From: PVC group bacterium
GTDB lineage: Bacteria; Verrucomicrobiota; Kiritimatiellia; UBA8416
Reading direction: 5' to 3'
Assembly (NCBI GenBank): GCA_003567805.1
Contig: PWYP01000031.1
Location: forward strand, 1 to 16,241
Length of the DNA: 16,241 bases
The notes beneath the pieces were generated by a model that worked only from the letters and a program-made list of their open reading frames with translations, was not told where the DNA came from and made no database searches. This document shows positions 15,163-16,241 of the stretch, one piece after another (the stretch's first letter is position 1; every line of letters starts with the position of its first letter). Both the position numbers and the translations under genes were made by a program.

Positions 15163-15234
15163 GGCATAACCCTCAACTTATCTCCAAAAAGCCAGACAAT
15201 GTAACCAACCTGACTTGATCCGTCTACAAAAAAC

Positions 15235-15981
15235 TTATCCCTGCGTGAGAATTTCCACGCCATCTTCGCCAATCGCAATCGTGTGCTCAAAATGCGCAGA
15301 CGGTTTACGATCCCTTGCAACCACTGTCCAACCATCATCCAACACAAGCGTTCCGGCCTTTCCTAGATTGACCATCGGCTCCACGGCCAAGGTCATGCCG
15401 GATTTTAACGCAGGCCCGCGCCCTGCCCGACCATAGTTAGGCACTTGCGGATCTTCATGCAGAGAACGACCAATGCCGTGCCCAACAAAATCCCGGACAA
15501 TCGAAAACCCCGCCCCTTCCACGGTTTTCTGGATGGCATGGGAAATGTCCGATAACTTCCCACCTTTTCTCGCCTGCGCCAGCCCATCTTCCAAAGAACG
15601 TTCCGTCACACGTACCATCCGGATCACCTCTGGATCCGTAACACCCACCAATACCGTCGTGGCCGTATCGCCATAAAACCCATCAAGCAATACGCCAAAA
15701 TCCAAACTAACAACATCGCCAATCTCAACAACACGTGGCCCGGGTATGCCATGCACAACTTCTTCGTTCACAGATATGCATATCTTACCCGGAAACCCTC
15801 TGTACCCCAGAAAAGCACAAGTGGCTCCCTCTGCCTCAATGAGCTCTCCCGCGTAATCAGCAATCTCGGCAGTTGTTGCTCCCGGCGTCACGGCCGCAGC
15901 AACTTTATCTCGAACCCTTCCCGCAAGATTGCCACTGGCCCGCATCGCCTCAAGCTCATGCGCCTGCTTTAATACAATCAT
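15235..15981 (-). CDS. map: Methionine aminopeptidase type I
   Basis: Map removes the initiator Met from new proteins when the second residue is small. The 248-residue length is typical of type Ia. All five metal ligands are present: Asp94 and Asp105 (SLDFGVLLDGFYGD), His168 (GHGIGRSLHEDP), Glu201 (VEPM) and Glu232 (FEHTIAI). The substrate His77 is in VVHGIPG. ATG at 15981 lies 32 bases after the secY stop, with only a weak purine-rich site (GGGATGAGAG) before it. Its place between secY and rpmJ is common in bacteria. Confidence 0.98.
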   Translation of the reverse strand: MIVLKQAHELEAMRASGNLAGRVRDKVAAAVTPGATTAEIADYAGELIEAEGATCAFLGYRGFPGKICISVNEEVVHGIPGPRVVEIGDVVSLDFGVLLDGFYGDTATTVLVGVTDPEVIRMVRVTERSLEDGLAQARKGGKLSDISHAIQKTVEGAGFSIVRDFVGHGIGRSLHEDPQVPNYGRAGRGPALKSGMTLAVEPMVNLGKAGTLVLDDGWTVVARDRKPSAHFEHTIAIGEDGVEILTQG

Positions 15982-16013
15982 GCTCTCATCCCGTTGCTAC
16001 ACACCATCTGCAC

Positions 16014-16241
16014 TTATGAACGGCGGCCACGTATCCGATTGCCGCTTTCCAAAAACCCATCATAGTGGTGCATAACGAGATGAGATTCGATTTGACGTAC
16101 CGTATCCAGAATCACACCCACCATAATCAGCAGACTTGTGCCCCCCAGAAAACGAGAAACCATTACAGGTACGCGGAAATACTGCGCCAGCAAATCCGGC
16201 AAAACCGCTATGGCCGTCAGGAACAAGGCTCCTGCCAACGT
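16014..16241 (-). CDS. secY: Protein translocase subunit SecY, C-terminal end (partial)
   Basis: The frame is open to the window edge, so only about the last 75 residues are present; the TTG near the edge is not the start. The visible part matches the end of SecY: the ninth to tenth membrane helix region (AGALFLTAIAVLPDLLAQYF), then SRFLGGTSLLIMVGVILDTVRQIESHL, and the cytoplasmic tail with HHYDGFLESGNRIRGRR. SecY forms the channel for protein export and membrane insertion. It is followed by map on the same strand. Confidence 0.96.
   Translation of the reverse strand, partial: TLAGALFLTAIAVLPDLLAQYFRVPVMVSRFLGGTSLLIMVGVILDTVRQIESHLVMHHYDGFLESGNRIRGRRS

Noticed and set aside
15186..15216. Hairpin between map and rpmJ with a short T-run on the minus strand
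   Set aside because: The stem is only seven pairs with one G-U and a 14-base loop; too weak to call a terminator or attenuator.
1..16241. Mobile element, CRISPR, phage or defence system
   Set aside because: No transposase, integrase, repeat-spacer array, terminal repeats or known defence motifs were seen on either strand; the region looks like stable chromosomal core and metabolic genes.

Overview
This 16.2 kb window comes from a didermic (Gram-negative type) bacterium of moderate GC. My best placement is the Planctomycetes-Verrucomicrobia-Chlamydiae (PVC) superphylum, possibly near Kiritimatiellota or Lentisphaerota. The main clue is ribosomal gene order: secY, map, rpmJ, rpsM, rpsK, rpoA, rplQ with no rpsD between rpsK and rpoA. 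Chlamydiae also lack rpsD at this place. A likely outer-membrane beta-barrel protein fits an organism with an outer membrane. The placement is inferred from gene order and has not been tested by phylogeny.

Left part, 1-5305. A 5'-truncated plus-strand gene encodes an acidic coiled-coil protein of unknown function. Its stop codon interlocks with the stop of a minus-strand four-gene operon. Read from its promoter, that operon is pyrK, pyrD, a 520-residue membrane-anchored protein of unknown function, and a DciA/DUF721-like gene. All three junctions are 4-base stop/start overlaps (ATGA, ATGA, GTGA). A good promoter sits so close to the pyrK ATG that the mRNA is predicted to be leaderless. The pyrK-pyrD pair is a class 1B, NAD-linked dihydroorotate dehydrogenase. 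A small putative two-helix membrane protein lies upstream on the plus strand.

Middle part, 5366-10635. This holds rph (RNase PH with a short N-terminus), then a convergent pair of amino-acid metabolism genes. One is a DHDPS/NAL-family lyase and the other an ornithine-cyclodeaminase-family reductase. Together they resemble the 1-pyrroline-4-hydroxy-2-carboxylate deaminase and 1-pyrroline-2-carboxylate reductase of hydroxyproline breakdown. A secreted beta-barrel protein with an unfamiliar N-terminal domain follows, convergent with a membrane-anchored M23 metallopeptidase. Both divergent intergenic regions carry an 18-base inverted repeat that could be an operator.

Right part, 10639-16241, all minus strand. 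ilvD has an unusual Cys-rich N-terminus and lies 3 bases upstream of the M23 gene. After an intergenic region with a strong intrinsic terminator come rplQ, rpoA, rpsK, rpsM, rpmJ, map and the 3' end of secY, the tail of the spc/alpha ribosomal clusters. Ribosomal protein S11 has a long acidic N-terminal extension.

No stretch over 300 bases lacks a gene. The largest gaps are 6059-6310, which holds an RBS for each flanking gene and a palindrome, and 12352-12599, which holds a terminator, a second hairpin and the ilvD leader. I see no tRNA, rRNA, CRISPR array, insertion sequence or phage gene. I found no complete new multi-gene system. The least explained parts are the 520-residue protein locked between pyrD and the DciA-like gene, the coiled-coil protein, and the barrel protein's N-terminal domain.
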